Assembly: GCA_003963075.1 (NCBI GenBank)
Contig: RXJV01000121.1
Span: 1 to 64,000 of the forward strand
DNA from: Burkholderiales bacterium
Lineage (GTDB): Bacteria > Pseudomonadota > Gammaproteobacteria > Burkholderiales > Burkholderiaceae_C
Direction: 5' to 3'
Length of the DNA stretch: 64,000 nt
Shown here: one piece after another, positions 33,671 to 42,678 of the stretch
Numbering within the stretch: position 1 is the stretch's first letter
Layout: each line of letters opens with the position of its first letter
Notes under the pieces: generated by a model
The model's database searches: none
Seen by the model: the letters and a program-made list of their open reading frames with translations, nothing else
Told to the model about the DNA's origin: nothing
Made by a program: the position numbers and the translations under genes

Positions 33671-35131
33671 TCAGCGCAGCCTGGCGAGCTCGGCCAGCAG
33701 CCGGTCGCGCGCGGCCGGGTCGCTCACGGCTTCGGCCAGCCGGTTGAAGAACACGGCGCGGCTGTCGATGCCGGTGGCGGCGCGCCGGGCCAGTACCTTG
33801 GCGATCGGGCCGACATGCTGGGCCAGCAGGGCCTGGGCCTTGTCGATGACGGCGTCGTCCAGTGGGCCGCCCAGCGTCGTCGCAGCCGCCGCGCTGCGCG
33901 AGCCCGACGCGGCCTGGGAGCCGGCCGTGGAGGGCGTGCCGCGGGTGGCGCCGGCGGTGCGCAGATTGCTGCCGGCCACCAGGCTGGCCTGGCCCAGGAA
34001 GGCGTCGCGTGCGCGCGGGTCGCTGACCTGCTCGGCGAGCTTGCTGTAGAGCTCGTTGATGTCGCTGCACTCGCGCGCGGCGCGGCGCACCAGCACGCTG
34101 GCCAGCGGGCCGACATGCTTGGCCAGCGTCAGCTCGGCCTGGGTGAGCTGGGCCTTGTCCCAATGCGACGGCGGCGGTGAGCCGGTCGAGGGGCTGCCGA
34201 GCGAGGGCGGGGCGATGGTGCTGGGCGCCATCGGCGCACGCGCCGGCCGGGGCGGCGCCATCAGCAGGGTCTTCTCCCAGGCCGTGTCGTCGATGGCCTG
34301 GCCGGCGCCGTCGATCAGGGCCTGCTTGAAGGCCTCGGCGGTGTCATAGCGCTCGTCGGCGCGCTTGGCCAGCGCGCGGGCGATGATGGCGTCGAACCAG
34401 CCGGGCCGGTCGGCGCCCTCGACGCTGGAGGGCGGCGGCGGCAGCTCGTTGACGACCTTGTACATCAGCGCCTCGGTCGTGCCGGCAAACGGCGCCCGGC
34501 CGGTCAGCAACTGGTAGAGCACGACGCCGGCGCCGTAGATGTCGACGCGGCGGTCCATCGGCTTGCCGAGGAACTGCTCGGGTGCCATATGGCTGGGCGT
34601 GCCCACCATGTAGTGGGTCTGCGTGAGCTGGGTACTCTCGATGCGGGCGATGCCGAAGTCGGCCACCTTGAGCCGGCCATTGGCCATCATGATGATGTTG
34701 GCGGGCTTGACATCGCGGTGCCAGACGCCGTTGTCGTGCGCATGACCGAGGGCGTCGAGCAGCTGGCTCATGATGCCCGGGATGTCGGTGTCGGTGAACC
34801 TGACCTTCGAGCTCAGGTAGCTGGCCAGCGAGCGGCCCTCGACATACTCCATCGCGATGTAGGCGATGTGCTGGTCGCGACCGAAGTCGTAGACCGCGAC
34901 GATGCCGGGGTGCGTCAGCCGGCCGGCCGCCTGGGCCTCGTTGCGAAAGCGCGAGGCCGGCGCACCGGGGCTGTCGTCATCGGCGTCCAGGTTCTGGCGG
35001 ATGGTCTTGAGCGCCACCGTGCGCTGGATGTCGGGGTCGAAGCCTTTGTAGACCACGCCCATGGCGCCCTCGCCCAGCACCGCGGTGATGCGGTACTTGC
35101 CGAGCTGCGCGGGATGCTTGCTGTCCGCCAT
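33671..35131 (-). CDS. Serine/threonine protein kinase with two C-terminal repeats
   Basis: 486 residues from ATG 35131 (MADSKHPAQ); ATG 35149 would overlap the sensor gene by eight bases. The Hanks-type kinase domain spans about 13-270: VLGEGAMGVVYKGF, VALKTI, HRDVKPANI, VADFGIARI and GTPSHMAPEQF, all catalytic residues present. No membrane segment follows; instead two related units of about 56 residues (329-384 and 431-486) share AKHVGPLASVLVRRAA / AQHVGPIAKVLARRAA and AEQVSDPRARD / AEAVSDPAARD, separated by an Ala/Ser/Gly linker. The partner is the heme-type sensor encoded immediately upstream. Confidence 0.92.
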   Translation of the reverse strand: MADSKHPAQLGKYRITAVLGEGAMGVVYKGFDPDIQRTVALKTIRQNLDADDDSPGAPASRFRNEAQAAGRLTHPGIVAVYDFGRDQHIAYIAMEYVEGRSLASYLSSKVRFTDTDIPGIMSQLLDALGHAHDNGVWHRDVKPANIIMMANGRLKVADFGIARIESTQLTQTHYMVGTPSHMAPEQFLGKPMDRRVDIYGAGVVLYQLLTGRAPFAGTTEALMYKVVNELPPPPSSVEGADRPGWFDAIIARALAKRADERYDTAEAFKQALIDGAGQAIDDTAWEKTLLMAPPRPARAPMAPSTIAPPSLGSPSTGSPPPSHWDKAQLTQAELTLAKHVGPLASVLVRRAARECSDINELYSKLAEQVSDPRARDAFLGQASLVAGSNLRTAGATRGTPSTAGSQAASGSRSAAAATTLGGPLDDAVIDKAQALLAQHVGPIAKVLARRAATGIDSRAVFFNRLAEAVSDPAARDRLLAELARLR

Positions 35132-35141
35132 GCCGGGGCGC

Positions 35142-36014
35142 TCAGGCATCGAGAAGTTTCATCGCCTGAACCACGCTGGCGCGCATGCGCGAGAACGAGT
35201 CGCTCAGCGTGGCGATCTCGTCGCGGCCGCTGGACTTGAACTCCGGCGCGTCCAGCTCGCCCTGGCTGACGCGGTCGGCCAGCGCCGACAGCTGGGTGAC
35301 CGGGCGCACCACCAGCAGCCAGACCATCAGGTTGAGCACGATGCCGACCGCGACGAACACGCCCACCAGCGAAGTGATGAAGACCTTGAAGGTCTGGTCG
35401 GCCCGCTGCAGCGGCACGCCCAGCGGCACCGAGACGATCTGCGCGCCGACCACCTCGTTGAGGTTCCAGCCGAAGCCGTTGGCCGGGCCGTACTTGGCCA
35501 CCATCGTCGCGGGAGCGGCCTCGACGCTGCTGTGGCAGGCCAGGCAGGCGGGGTCGGTGATGCGCAGCGGCCGGGCGATGTAGAGCGAGGGGCCGGAGGG
35601 GGTGTCGCGGGTGCCCGTGGTTTCCTTCAGCTCGGCATCGCTGCGGAACTGGCCGACGATGTCCACCTCCCAGCTGGTGGCGCGGTCGCGCGGGTTGGTG
35701 GGGTTCAGCGTCGCCTCCTTGTAGGCGAACTCGGGATGCTTGGCCAGCAGCGTGCCCAGCACCTCGTTGGCCGAAAAGCTGGGCACGGTTTCCGGCAGGA
35801 ACTTGTCGGACATCTGCGCGGCCAGCAGCGGCTTGATCTTGGTGTTGGTGTAGCTGCGCACCGCCAGCGCCTTCTCCATCAGCATCTGCGCCGTGGCGAT
35901 GGTTTCCTGTTTCGCGTTGTCCTGCAGCAGCTGGCGGGCGATATAGCCGCTCAGGCCGATGCCGAGTGCCATGACGAGCACATAGACGAGATTGAACTTG
36001 ACGAGCAGTTTCAT
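35142..36014 (-). CDS. Membrane sensor with Tll0287-like (DUF3365) domain, CxxCH motif and HAMP domain
   Basis: 290 residues. TM1 (about 5-27), a periplasmic Tll0287-like domain (about 30-205) containing TDPACLACHSS near residue 155, i.e. a covalent heme-attachment CxxCH, then GPANGFGWNLNEVVGAQIVSVP, TM2 (about 210-232) and a HAMP domain to the end (VRPVTQLSALADRVSQGELD ... RDEIATLSDSFSRMRASVVQ). There is no kinase or methyl-accepting output in the same chain. The stop lies 10 bases from the kinase ATG at 35131, or overlaps ATG 35149, so its output is probably the adjacent Ser/Thr kinase. Confidence 0.88.
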   Translation of the reverse strand: MKLLVKFNLVYVLVMALGIGLSGYIARQLLQDNAKQETIATAQMLMEKALAVRSYTNTKIKPLLAAQMSDKFLPETVPSFSANEVLGTLLAKHPEFAYKEATLNPTNPRDRATSWEVDIVGQFRSDAELKETTGTRDTPSGPSLYIARPLRITDPACLACHSSVEAAPATMVAKYGPANGFGWNLNEVVGAQIVSVPLGVPLQRADQTFKVFITSLVGVFVAVGIVLNLMVWLLVVRPVTQLSALADRVSQGELDAPEFKSSGRDEIATLSDSFSRMRASVVQAMKLLDA

Positions 36015-36077
36015 TGGGCGCGACTCCCGGAGCGAGCCGCATATCGTAGTGCCCGCTGCGTGGCCGGCCGGCCTCGC

Positions 36078-36380
36078 TCAGTCCGCGGCGCTGCTGAACG
36101 CCGCCTGGAACGCTGCGACGAAGCGCGCCGAGCCGGTCAGCGTCAGCGTCAGCGTGCACCAGCCGCCAGCCTCGGTCGTGCGCTGCAGCTCGTGGTCCCA
36201 ATCGAAGCCGTCCTCGACCGGCCCCTCGCTGTGCGGGAAGGCGCTCCGGCACCAGCCGAGCACCGCGTCGGCTTCGGCCAGCACCTCGGCATGCTGAGCG
36301 GCGGTCGTCGAGGCCATGGCGTCCAGCGTGATGACGCCGTCGGCGCCTTCGCTCCAGTCAAAGTCCAGATAGCGCAGCAT
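36078..36380 (-). CDS. Hypothetical protein, 100 residues
   Basis: Small acidic cytoplasmic protein from ATG 36380: MLRYLDFDWSEGADG at the start, LDAMASTTAAQHAEVLAEADAVLGW in the middle and TLTLTGSARFVAAF near the end. Similar small proteins occur singly in Burkholderiales genomes, without known function. The longer open frame extending to 36923 is antisense to the M61 peptidase and is rejected. Reading it in the same direction as the sensor, with 63 bases between, shows no operon evidence beyond orientation. Confidence 0.65.
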   Translation of the reverse strand: MLRYLDFDWSEGADGVITLDAMASTTAAQHAEVLAEADAVLGWCRSAFPHSEGPVEDGFDWDHELQRTTEAGGWCTLTLTLTGSARFVAAFQAAFSSAAD

Positions 36381-36500
36381 GGGCGCAAGCCTAGCGCGAG
36401 ATGCGCTGATCGCCTGGCCGCACCGAACCCGGGTTGATCGGGCTTGCGAAGGCACGGGCCAGCGTCTAGCGTGCGGTCTCCTCTGACTCCGAGTCTGCAC

Positions 36501-38462
36501 GTGCCCGCCATTCCGCCCACCACCGCCGCCCCTTCCAAGCAGCGCCGCAGCCTGCTGCTGGCCCTGCCCAGCCTGTATGCCCTGTCGGCCTGGGCCCAGC
36601 CGGCGGCCCCGCTGTCCAGCAAGCCCTATCCCGGCCGCCTCGAACTGGAGGTGGACGCCACCGATCTTCAGCGGCGGCTGGTGCAGGTCAGCCAGACCCT
36701 GCCGGTGCGCCCCGGGCCGCTCACCTTGCGCCTGCCGCAGTGGCTGCCCGGCGAGCATGGGCCGAACGGCAACCCGGCGCTGCTGGCGGGGCTGGTCATC
36801 GAGACGGATGCCGGCGCCCGCCTGGCCTGGCAGCGTGACGCCATCGACGCACTGGCCTTCCGGCTCCAGGTGCCGGCCGGCGTGGGCCGCTTGCGGCTGC
36901 GCTTCCAGCACCTGAGCCCGCACAGCGAGGAGCAGGACCGCATCACCATCACGCCGTCCCTGCTCGGCCTGCAGTGGAACAACCTGGTGCTCTACCCCGA
37001 GGGCTACGCGGCCGCGGCCATCGACACCGCCGTGCGTCTGCGCCTGCCGCTGGGCTGGCAGGCGGCCACCGCCCTGCGCGCGCCCGAGGGCCAGCCCGCC
37101 ACGCCCGATGCCCAGGGCTGGCGCCAGTTCGGCCCCTGCTCGCTGGAGCAGCTGATCGACTCACCGCTGTTCGCCGGCCCGCACTACCGCCGTGTCGACC
37201 TGGACCCGCCCGGTGCCGCGCGGCCGGTGGTGCTGCACCTGTTTGGCGACACCCCCGCCGACATCGCAGCCACGCCGGCCCAGCTCGACGCGCACCGCGC
37301 GCTGGTGCAGCAGGCCGACCGGCTCTACGGTTCGCGCCACTACCGGCACTACGACTTCCTGCTCGCCATCAGCGACCGCTTCAGCGGCATCGGCCTGGAG
37401 CATCACGAGTCGAGCGAGAACGCTGTACGCAGCGGCTACTTCCGCGACTGGGACAAAAGCGCCGGCGAGCGCGGCCTGCTGCCGCACGAATACAGCCACT
37501 CCTGGTGCGGCAAGTTCCGCCGCCCGGCCGACCTGCTCACCGCCAGCTACGAGCAGCCGATGCGCGGCAGCCTGCTGTGGGTCTACGAGGGCATGACGAC
37601 CTACTGGGGCGACATGCTGACCCCGCGCAGCGGCCTGTGCACGCTGGAACAGGCCCGCGACAGCCTGGCCTACGACGCCGCCACGCTGGAGGCCCGGCGC
37701 GGCCGGCTGTGGCGCAGCCTGCAGGACACCACCACCGAGCCGGTGTTCTACGCCCAGGCCCGCTTCAAGGACTGGCCGAGCTGGCAGCGCTCGGCCGACT
37801 ACTACCCCGAGTCCATGCTGCTGTGGCTGGACGCGGACACCCTGATCCGCGAGCGCAGCGGCGGCCGCCGCTCGCTGGACGACTTCGCACACGCCTTCTT
37901 CGGCGTGCAGGACGGCCGCATCACGCCGCTGCCATACACCTTCGACGACGTCGTTGCGACCCTCAATACCGTGCTGCCGCACGACTGGCGTGCCTTCCTG
38001 CGCGAGCGCCTGGACCGCCACGGCCCCGGGGCCCCGCTGGACGGCCTGACCCGCAGCGGCTGGCGCCTGGCCTACAGCGACCGCGAAAGCGAATTCGCCC
38101 GCCACGAGGCCGGCAAGCCGGGCCGGCATGAGGGCCAGGATCTGCGCTTCTCGGTCGGCCTGCACATCGGCAAGGACGGGCGGCTCCATGAGGTGCTGTG
38201 GGACAGCCCGGCGTTTGCGGCCGGCGTCGCGCCGCAGGCCAAGCTGGTGGCGGTGAACCAGCGCGCCTACGACGCCGACCTGCTGGCCGACGCCATCGCC
38301 GCCAACACCGGCGGCCAGGCGCCGCTGCAACTGCTGCTGCGCGACGGCGACCACTTCCGCACGGTCACGGTCGACTACCGCGGCGGGCTGCGCTACCCGC
38401 AGCTGGTGCGCATCGACGGCACGCCGGACCGTCTCAGCGAGATCATGGCGCCGCGCGCCTGA
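36501..38462 (+). CDS. M61 family metallopeptidase (glycyl aminopeptidase type) with PDZ domain
   Basis: 653 residues if GTG 36501 is the start; TTG 36444 would add 19. A hydrophobic LLLALPSLYALSAWA is a probable signal peptide. Zinc site: LLPHEYSHSWCGKFRRP (HExxH near residue 328), with the third ligand Glu in WVYEGMTTYWGD. A C-terminal PDZ-like region (about 545-640) includes GVAPQAKLVAVNQRAYDADLL. M61 enzymes release N-terminal glycine or alanine and cut some longer peptides. It is expected in the periplasm. The start codon is uncertain because no strong Shine-Dalgarno precedes any candidate. Confidence 0.88.
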   Translation: MPAIPPTTAAPSKQRRSLLLALPSLYALSAWAQPAAPLSSKPYPGRLELEVDATDLQRRLVQVSQTLPVRPGPLTLRLPQWLPGEHGPNGNPALLAGLVIETDAGARLAWQRDAIDALAFRLQVPAGVGRLRLRFQHLSPHSEEQDRITITPSLLGLQWNNLVLYPEGYAAAAIDTAVRLRLPLGWQAATALRAPEGQPATPDAQGWRQFGPCSLEQLIDSPLFAGPHYRRVDLDPPGAARPVVLHLFGDTPADIAATPAQLDAHRALVQQADRLYGSRHYRHYDFLLAISDRFSGIGLEHHESSENAVRSGYFRDWDKSAGERGLLPHEYSHSWCGKFRRPADLLTASYEQPMRGSLLWVYEGMTTYWGDMLTPRSGLCTLEQARDSLAYDAATLEARRGRLWRSLQDTTTEPVFYAQARFKDWPSWQRSADYYPESMLLWLDADTLIRERSGGRRSLDDFAHAFFGVQDGRITPLPYTFDDVVATLNTVLPHDWRAFLRERLDRHGPGAPLDGLTRSGWRLAYSDRESEFARHEAGKPGRHEGQDLRFSVGLHIGKDGRLHEVLWDSPAFAAGVAPQAKLVAVNQRAYDADLLADAIAANTGGQAPLQLLLRDGDHFRTVTVDYRGGLRYPQLVRIDGTPDRLSEIMAPRA

Positions 38463-38485
38463 CAAGGTCGGCGAGGGGCGGCATC

Positions 38486-39421
38486 ATGCCGCCCATGAAT
38501 GCACCCATCGACCGCTGCACCGACGCCAGCTCCAGCCCGCCGCGCCTGCGGCGTGACATCAACCTCGGCACGCTCGCCGAGCTGCCGCCCGCCTCGCGCG
38601 GCTGGCGCCCCACGCTGGCCGAACAGCTGGCCCTGCTGAAGGCCGATGGCCACGAGGCCGCCCAGGTCTGGCAGCCCTCGGCCGAGGCCGCTCGCGCCGT
38701 GCTCGATGCCGGCCTCGTGGTAACCGGCATCTGCCGCGCGCTGCTGCCCGCCGAGGTCGACGCCATCGTGCGCGCCCAGCGCGAGGTGGGCTGCCAGATC
38801 ACCACCCTGCATGTCGGCAACAGCTTCGAGACCGATGCCGAGATGGATGCGCTGGCCGCCGCGGTGCTGGAGGCCTCGGCCCGCCATGGCCACCCGGTCT
38901 ATGTCGAGACCCACCGCGGCACCATGACCCAGGACCTGCGCCGCACGCTGGACCTGGTCGCGCGCTTCCCCGAGCTGCGTTTCAATGCCGACCTGTCGCA
39001 CTGGTACACCGGCCATGAGCTGACCTATGGCGGCGAGTTCTACGAGCGCGCCGCGCGGCTGCAGCCGGTGTTCGAGCGGGTGCGCTTCGTGCACGCTCGC
39101 GTCGGCAACCCCGGCTGCATCCAGACCGGGCTGGACGACCCGGGCGACTACCTCACCCACTTCCGCTGGATGTGGCAGCGCTGCTTCGAGGGCTTTCTGC
39201 GCGGCGCCGGGCCGGGTGACTACCTCAGCTTCAATGCCGAGCTGCTGCCGCAGAAGATGGGCGCGGACTTCTGGCTGCACTACGCCCAGCCGCGCAGCGA
39301 CCTGGCCGGCGACCCGCTGCGTGGCGAGCCCAGCGACCGCTACAACGATGCCGAGCGCCTGTGGCGGATGGCCAGCGACTGCTTTGACGCGGCACGCGCC
39401 GCCGTGACGGGGGCGCCATGA
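38486..39421 (+). CDS. Xylose isomerase-like TIM-barrel protein (sugar phosphate isomerase/epimerase type)
   Basis: 311 residues from ATG 38486, with GAGGGG seven bases before. The TIM-barrel pattern includes YVETHRGTMTQDLRRTLDLVARFPELRFNADLSHWYTG, where Glu, Asp and His would be metal ligands, and FVHARVGNPG. This is a broad family; substrate not assignable. Its stop overlaps the esterase start (ATGA at 39418-39421). Together with the esterase it may form a small catabolic unit. Confidence 0.78.
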   Translation: MPPMNAPIDRCTDASSSPPRLRRDINLGTLAELPPASRGWRPTLAEQLALLKADGHEAAQVWQPSAEAARAVLDAGLVVTGICRALLPAEVDAIVRAQREVGCQITTLHVGNSFETDAEMDALAAAVLEASARHGHPVYVETHRGTMTQDLRRTLDLVARFPELRFNADLSHWYTGHELTYGGEFYERAARLQPVFERVRFVHARVGNPGCIQTGLDDPGDYLTHFRWMWQRCFEGFLRGAGPGDYLSFNAELLPQKMGADFWLHYAQPRSDLAGDPLRGEPSDRYNDAERLWRMASDCFDAARAAVTGAP

Positions 39422-40374
39422 TGAACTGGAAGCAACGCGGCAGGCTGGGCCTGCTGCTGTGGAGCGCGCTGGTCATGCCGGTGCTGGCCGCCGACGCTGC
39501 GGGGCCAGCCCTGCCGGCGGTCGATGTGGGCCGCATCGAGCGGCTGGCGGACCTGCCCGGCCGTGGGCTGGCACCCCGGCATGTCGACGTCTGGCTGCCC
39601 GAGGGCTATACCCCCACGCGCCGCTACCACGTGCTCTATATGCACGACGGCCAGAACCTGTTCGACGGCCGCCTCAACTGGACGCAGAAGGCCTGGGACG
39701 TGCACCGCGCCGTCACACGACTGGTGCGCGCCGGCCGCATTCCGGACACCCTCATCGTCGGCATCTGGAACAGCGGCGAGACGCGCTTCGCCGACTACGA
39801 GCCGCAGGGGTTCCTGGCGCTGGCGGACGAGGCCACGCGGCGCGAATACACCGAGGAGGCCAGCCTCGGCCGGGTGCGCTCGGACGACTACCTGCGCTTC
39901 ATCGTCGAGGAGCTCAAGCCCGTGATTGACCGGCGCTACGCCACCGTGCCCGGCCCGGAGGGCACGGCCATCGTCGGCTCCAGCATGGGCGGGCTGATCT
40001 CGCTGTACGCCCTGTGCGAGTACCCGCAGGTCTTTGGCGCGGCGGCCGGGCTGTCGACGCACTGGGTCGGCAAGCCACCGGCCTGGGGCCGCGAGCGCAC
40101 GCGCAACGCGGCCCTGCCGCTGGCCGCAATGAACTATCTGATGCGCCGCCTGCCCGACCCGGCCACCCACCGCGTCTACACCGACCGCGGCGACGACTGG
40201 CTGGACTCGCTCTATGAGCCCGCGCACCGGATGGTGGAGGAGGTGCTGCGCGACCGCGGCTATGGCCCGGCCCAGGCGCAACTGGCCGTGGTGCATGGCA
40301 CCGGCCACAGCGAGGCCGACTGGGCCGCGCGGATCGAGGGCGTGCTGGCCTTCCTGCTCAGTCCGCGGCGCTGA
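39418..40374 (+). CDS. Exported esterase D/enterochelin-esterase-like alpha/beta hydrolase
   Basis: 318 residues. A signal peptide (WSALVMPVLAAD) is followed by an esterase fold: HVDVWLPEGYTPTRRYHVLYMHDGQNLFDG, an oxyanion region, and the nucleophile elbow IVGSSMGGLISLYA (Ser near 188). The acid is probably in YTDRGDDWLDSLY and the His in HGTGHSEADW. The family (PF00756 type) includes enterochelin esterase and carbohydrate esterases. The last 17 bases overlap convergently with the ketosynthase gene (40358-40374). Confidence 0.85.
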   Translation: MMNWKQRGRLGLLLWSALVMPVLAADAAGPALPAVDVGRIERLADLPGRGLAPRHVDVWLPEGYTPTRRYHVLYMHDGQNLFDGRLNWTQKAWDVHRAVTRLVRAGRIPDTLIVGIWNSGETRFADYEPQGFLALADEATRREYTEEASLGRVRSDDYLRFIVEELKPVIDRRYATVPGPEGTAIVGSSMGGLISLYALCEYPQVFGAAAGLSTHWVGKPPAWGRERTRNAALPLAAMNYLMRRLPDPATHRVYTDRGDDWLDSLYEPAHRMVEEVLRDRGYGPAQAQLAVVHGTGHSEADWAARIEGVLAFLLSPRR

Positions 40375-41581
40375 CGATCAGCGCGACATTGCTGCCGCCG
40401 AAGGCGAAGGAGTTGGACATCGCCGCGCGCAGCGGCGTGGCCCGCGCCTCGCCGGTGACCAGGTCGACCTGCTCGGCCAGCTGGCTGCTGCGCACATGGG
40501 CGCTGGGCGGCAGCAGCTGCCGGCGCAGGGCCTGCACCGTGGCGACCAGCTCCAGCGCGCCGCCGGCGCCGATCAGATGGCCGTGCAGCGCCTTGGTGGC
40601 CGACACCGGCACCGCGCGCGCGCCGAACACCGCCGTGATGGACTCGGCCTCCACCGCATCGCCGACTTCGGTGGCGGTGCCGTGGGCATTGATGTAGCCG
40701 ATGTCGGCCGGTGCGAGGCCGGCGTCGCGCAGCGCGCTCGTCATGGCGCGCACCTGGCCGGCGGCGTCGGGCCGCGACAGGTGCACCGCATCCACACTGT
40801 GGCCATAGCCCGCCAGCACGGCCAGCGGCTTGGCGCCGCGGGCCCGGGCGTGGGCTTCGGTCTCGATCACCAGCGCGGCGGCGCCTTCGCCCAGCACCAG
40901 ACCCTTGCGGGCGTCATCGAAGGGCCGGCAGGTTTGTTCGGGCGCGTCGGCGTCCAGCGACGCCATCACGCCCATGGCCTGCCAGCCGAGGGCGCTGCCG
41001 ATGTGCAGCATGGACTCGGAGCCGCCCACCAGCGCGACGTCGGCGCGGCCATTGCGCAGCAGCCACAGCGCCTCGCCGATGGCCTGGGCCGAGGAGGCGC
41101 AAGCGTTGGACACCGCGAGCTGAGCCGCGCGCAGCTGGTGGCGCATCGCGAGATGGGAGGCGGCCGAGTTGGCCATCACGCGCACCACGGTGTAGGGGTG
41201 CACCCGCGGCGGCCGGGCCGTGAACATCTGGTTGTAGGACGCCTCCATCGACACCGAGCCGCCCAGGCCGGTGCCCCAGGCCACGGCCGCACGCTCCGGC
41301 TGCGGCGCGGTGGCCGGCAGGCCGGACTGGGCCCAGGCCTCGGCGGCGGCCTCCAGCGCCAGCAGACCATGGCGGTCGTAGAGGTTGCGCTGGGCCGGTG
41401 GCATGCCGGCGGCCAATGGCGCGCTGACCGCGGCGGCGGCGAAAGGCTTGAGCGCATGCTCCTCGCTGCCGGGCTGGGCCGTGACGCCGGAGCGTCCGGC
41501 GGCCAGTGCATCGGCGAGCGCGTCGACACCCTGGCCGAGGGCGCTGACCGCGCCCAGACCGGTGATCCAGACGGCCGTCAT
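40358..41581 (-). CDS. Beta-ketoacyl-ACP synthase (FabF-like)
   Basis: 407 residues with the full thiolase-fold ketosynthase site: VSNACASSAQAIGEAL (nucleophile Cys), NAHGTATEVGDAVE (His) and KALHGHLIGAGGALE (His, here Ala-Leu-His-Gly-His in place of the FabF SHT/K-H motif context). Catalytic Cys-His-His is intact. It condenses acyl chains with malonyl-ACP. It forms a minus-strand cluster with an acyl carrier protein (13 bases upstream) and a hydrolase, a set seen in specialised acyl-chain biosynthesis. It is not adjacent to fab genes in the window. Confidence 0.9.
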   Translation of the reverse strand: MTAVWITGLGAVSALGQGVDALADALAAGRSGVTAQPGSEEHALKPFAAAAVSAPLAAGMPPAQRNLYDRHGLLALEAAAEAWAQSGLPATAPQPERAAVAWGTGLGGSVSMEASYNQMFTARPPRVHPYTVVRVMANSAASHLAMRHQLRAAQLAVSNACASSAQAIGEALWLLRNGRADVALVGGSESMLHIGSALGWQAMGVMASLDADAPEQTCRPFDDARKGLVLGEGAAALVIETEAHARARGAKPLAVLAGYGHSVDAVHLSRPDAAGQVRAMTSALRDAGLAPADIGYINAHGTATEVGDAVEAESITAVFGARAVPVSATKALHGHLIGAGGALELVATVQALRRQLLPPSAHVRSSQLAEQVDLVTGEARATPLRAAMSNSFAFGGSNVALIVSAAD

Positions 41582-41594
41582 CGGGCGCCCGTCT

Positions 41595-41852
41595 TCAGGC
41601 GGCGGTCGGCTCGGCCTTGGCCGCGAGCAGTTCGTCCACCAGCGTGGCCAGGCCGGCCAGCGTCGGGTTCTGCAGCGCGCGGTCGTGTTCGATGTTCACC
41701 TTGAAATGGTCCTCGACGGTGAACATGAAGTCGACCAGGCCGAGCGAATCCATGCCGAGTTCGGAGAAGGGGGTGTTGACCTTGTCGTTCAGCGCCTCGG
41801 CGCCGAGTTCGCGTTGGGCGATGGCGCAGAGCTGGTCAAGCGTGTTGCTCAT
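41595..41852 (-). CDS. Acyl carrier protein
   Basis: 85 residues. The phosphopantetheine attachment site is GMDSLGLVDFMFTVED (Ser in DSL), with helices I and III recognisable and a short Ala/Lys tail. It is a specialised acyl carrier protein, unlike AcpP: acidic helix II motif is D-S-L-G-L. GGAG stands seven bases upstream of ATG. The start overlaps the hydrolase gene by 17 bases. It supplies the ketosynthase encoded next. Confidence 0.93.
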   Translation of the reverse strand: MSNTLDQLCAIAQRELGAEALNDKVNTPFSELGMDSLGLVDFMFTVEDHFKVNIEHDRALQNPTLAGLATLVDELLAAKAEPTAA

Positions 41853-42678
41853 GGAATTCTCCGAATGCAGAAAGGGGGCTGAGCTTGGCCAGGGGGTGTC
41901 GCCGCAGCAGGAAGTCGCGCACCGTGCGGGCCACGGCCGTGCGCTCGTTGTCGAGGGTCAGCATGTGATAGCTGTCGTGGAACCAGTGCACCTCGGGGGT
42001 TTCCCCGAGCCGGCTCTGCAGCTCGTGCACGCTGCGCGGCCCGGCCACATCGTCCTCGGTGGCATGCAGCACGACCGCGGGTGCGCTCAGTTGGGTGAGG
42101 CGGCCGCGCACATGCCGGATCAGCCGGCTGGCCTCGTACAGCGAAGCGGCCGACAGCCGGGCAGCGCCGACGGCCGACACCTTGTTGGCCGCCATCGCCT
42201 GTTCGACCCAGTTGCGCAGCCTCTCGTTCTTCAGGCCATAGGGCGCCGTTTCCTTGAAGCTCATGCGCTTGCGCAACGCCGGCAGATAGGCCAGCGGCAG
42301 CAGGCGGCGCCAGGGCGAGACGTTCCGGCCGTCGAAATGCAGGGTGGTGGAGATCAGCACCAGGGCAGCGGCCGGCCGGCGCGCGGCCAGCGCAAGAGCC
42401 AGCACCGCGCCCATGCACAGGCCGCCGACCGCGACGCGGCCATGCGTGGCGGCCAGGCGGTCGAAGGCGGCCTCGGCCTCGCGCAGCCAGTGCTCGAAGG
42501 GCGGCACGGGCAGTTGCTCACCGGTGGTGCTGCTGACGCCATAGCCGGCCATGGCCGGGGTCTCGACGACGTAGCCGACCTCTCGCAGCGACTTGGCGAC
42601 CGGCGCGAGCTCCAGCGGGTTGGCACAGAGGCCGTGAAAAAGAAGCACCGCAGGACGGCGCTTGTCTGACGTTTCCAT
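41836..42678 (-). CDS. Alpha/beta hydrolase with cysteine nucleophile elbow
   Basis: 280 residues from ATG 42678 (ATG 42708 is possible but gives a less typical N-terminus). The alpha/beta hydrolase fold: VLLFHGLCANPLELAPVA (oxyanion loop), VAVGGLCMGAVLAL where the nucleophile elbow is G-L-C-M-G with Cys in the place of Ser, Asp in HATEDDVAGPRS, and His in SYHMLTLD. Resembles the serine-aminopeptidase/monoglyceride-lipase-like hydrolases; the Cys might make it a thioesterase or acyltransferase. It is the first gene of the hydrolase-ACP-ketosynthase cluster. Confidence 0.82.
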   Translation of the reverse strand: METSDKRRPAVLLFHGLCANPLELAPVAKSLREVGYVVETPAMAGYGVSSTTGEQLPVPPFEHWLREAEAAFDRLAATHGRVAVGGLCMGAVLALALAARRPAAALVLISTTLHFDGRNVSPWRRLLPLAYLPALRKRMSFKETAPYGLKNERLRNWVEQAMAANKVSAVGAARLSAASLYEASRLIRHVRGRLTQLSAPAVVLHATEDDVAGPRSVHELQSRLGETPEVHWFHDSYHMLTLDNERTAVARTVRDFLLRRHPLAKLSPLSAFGEFHEQHA

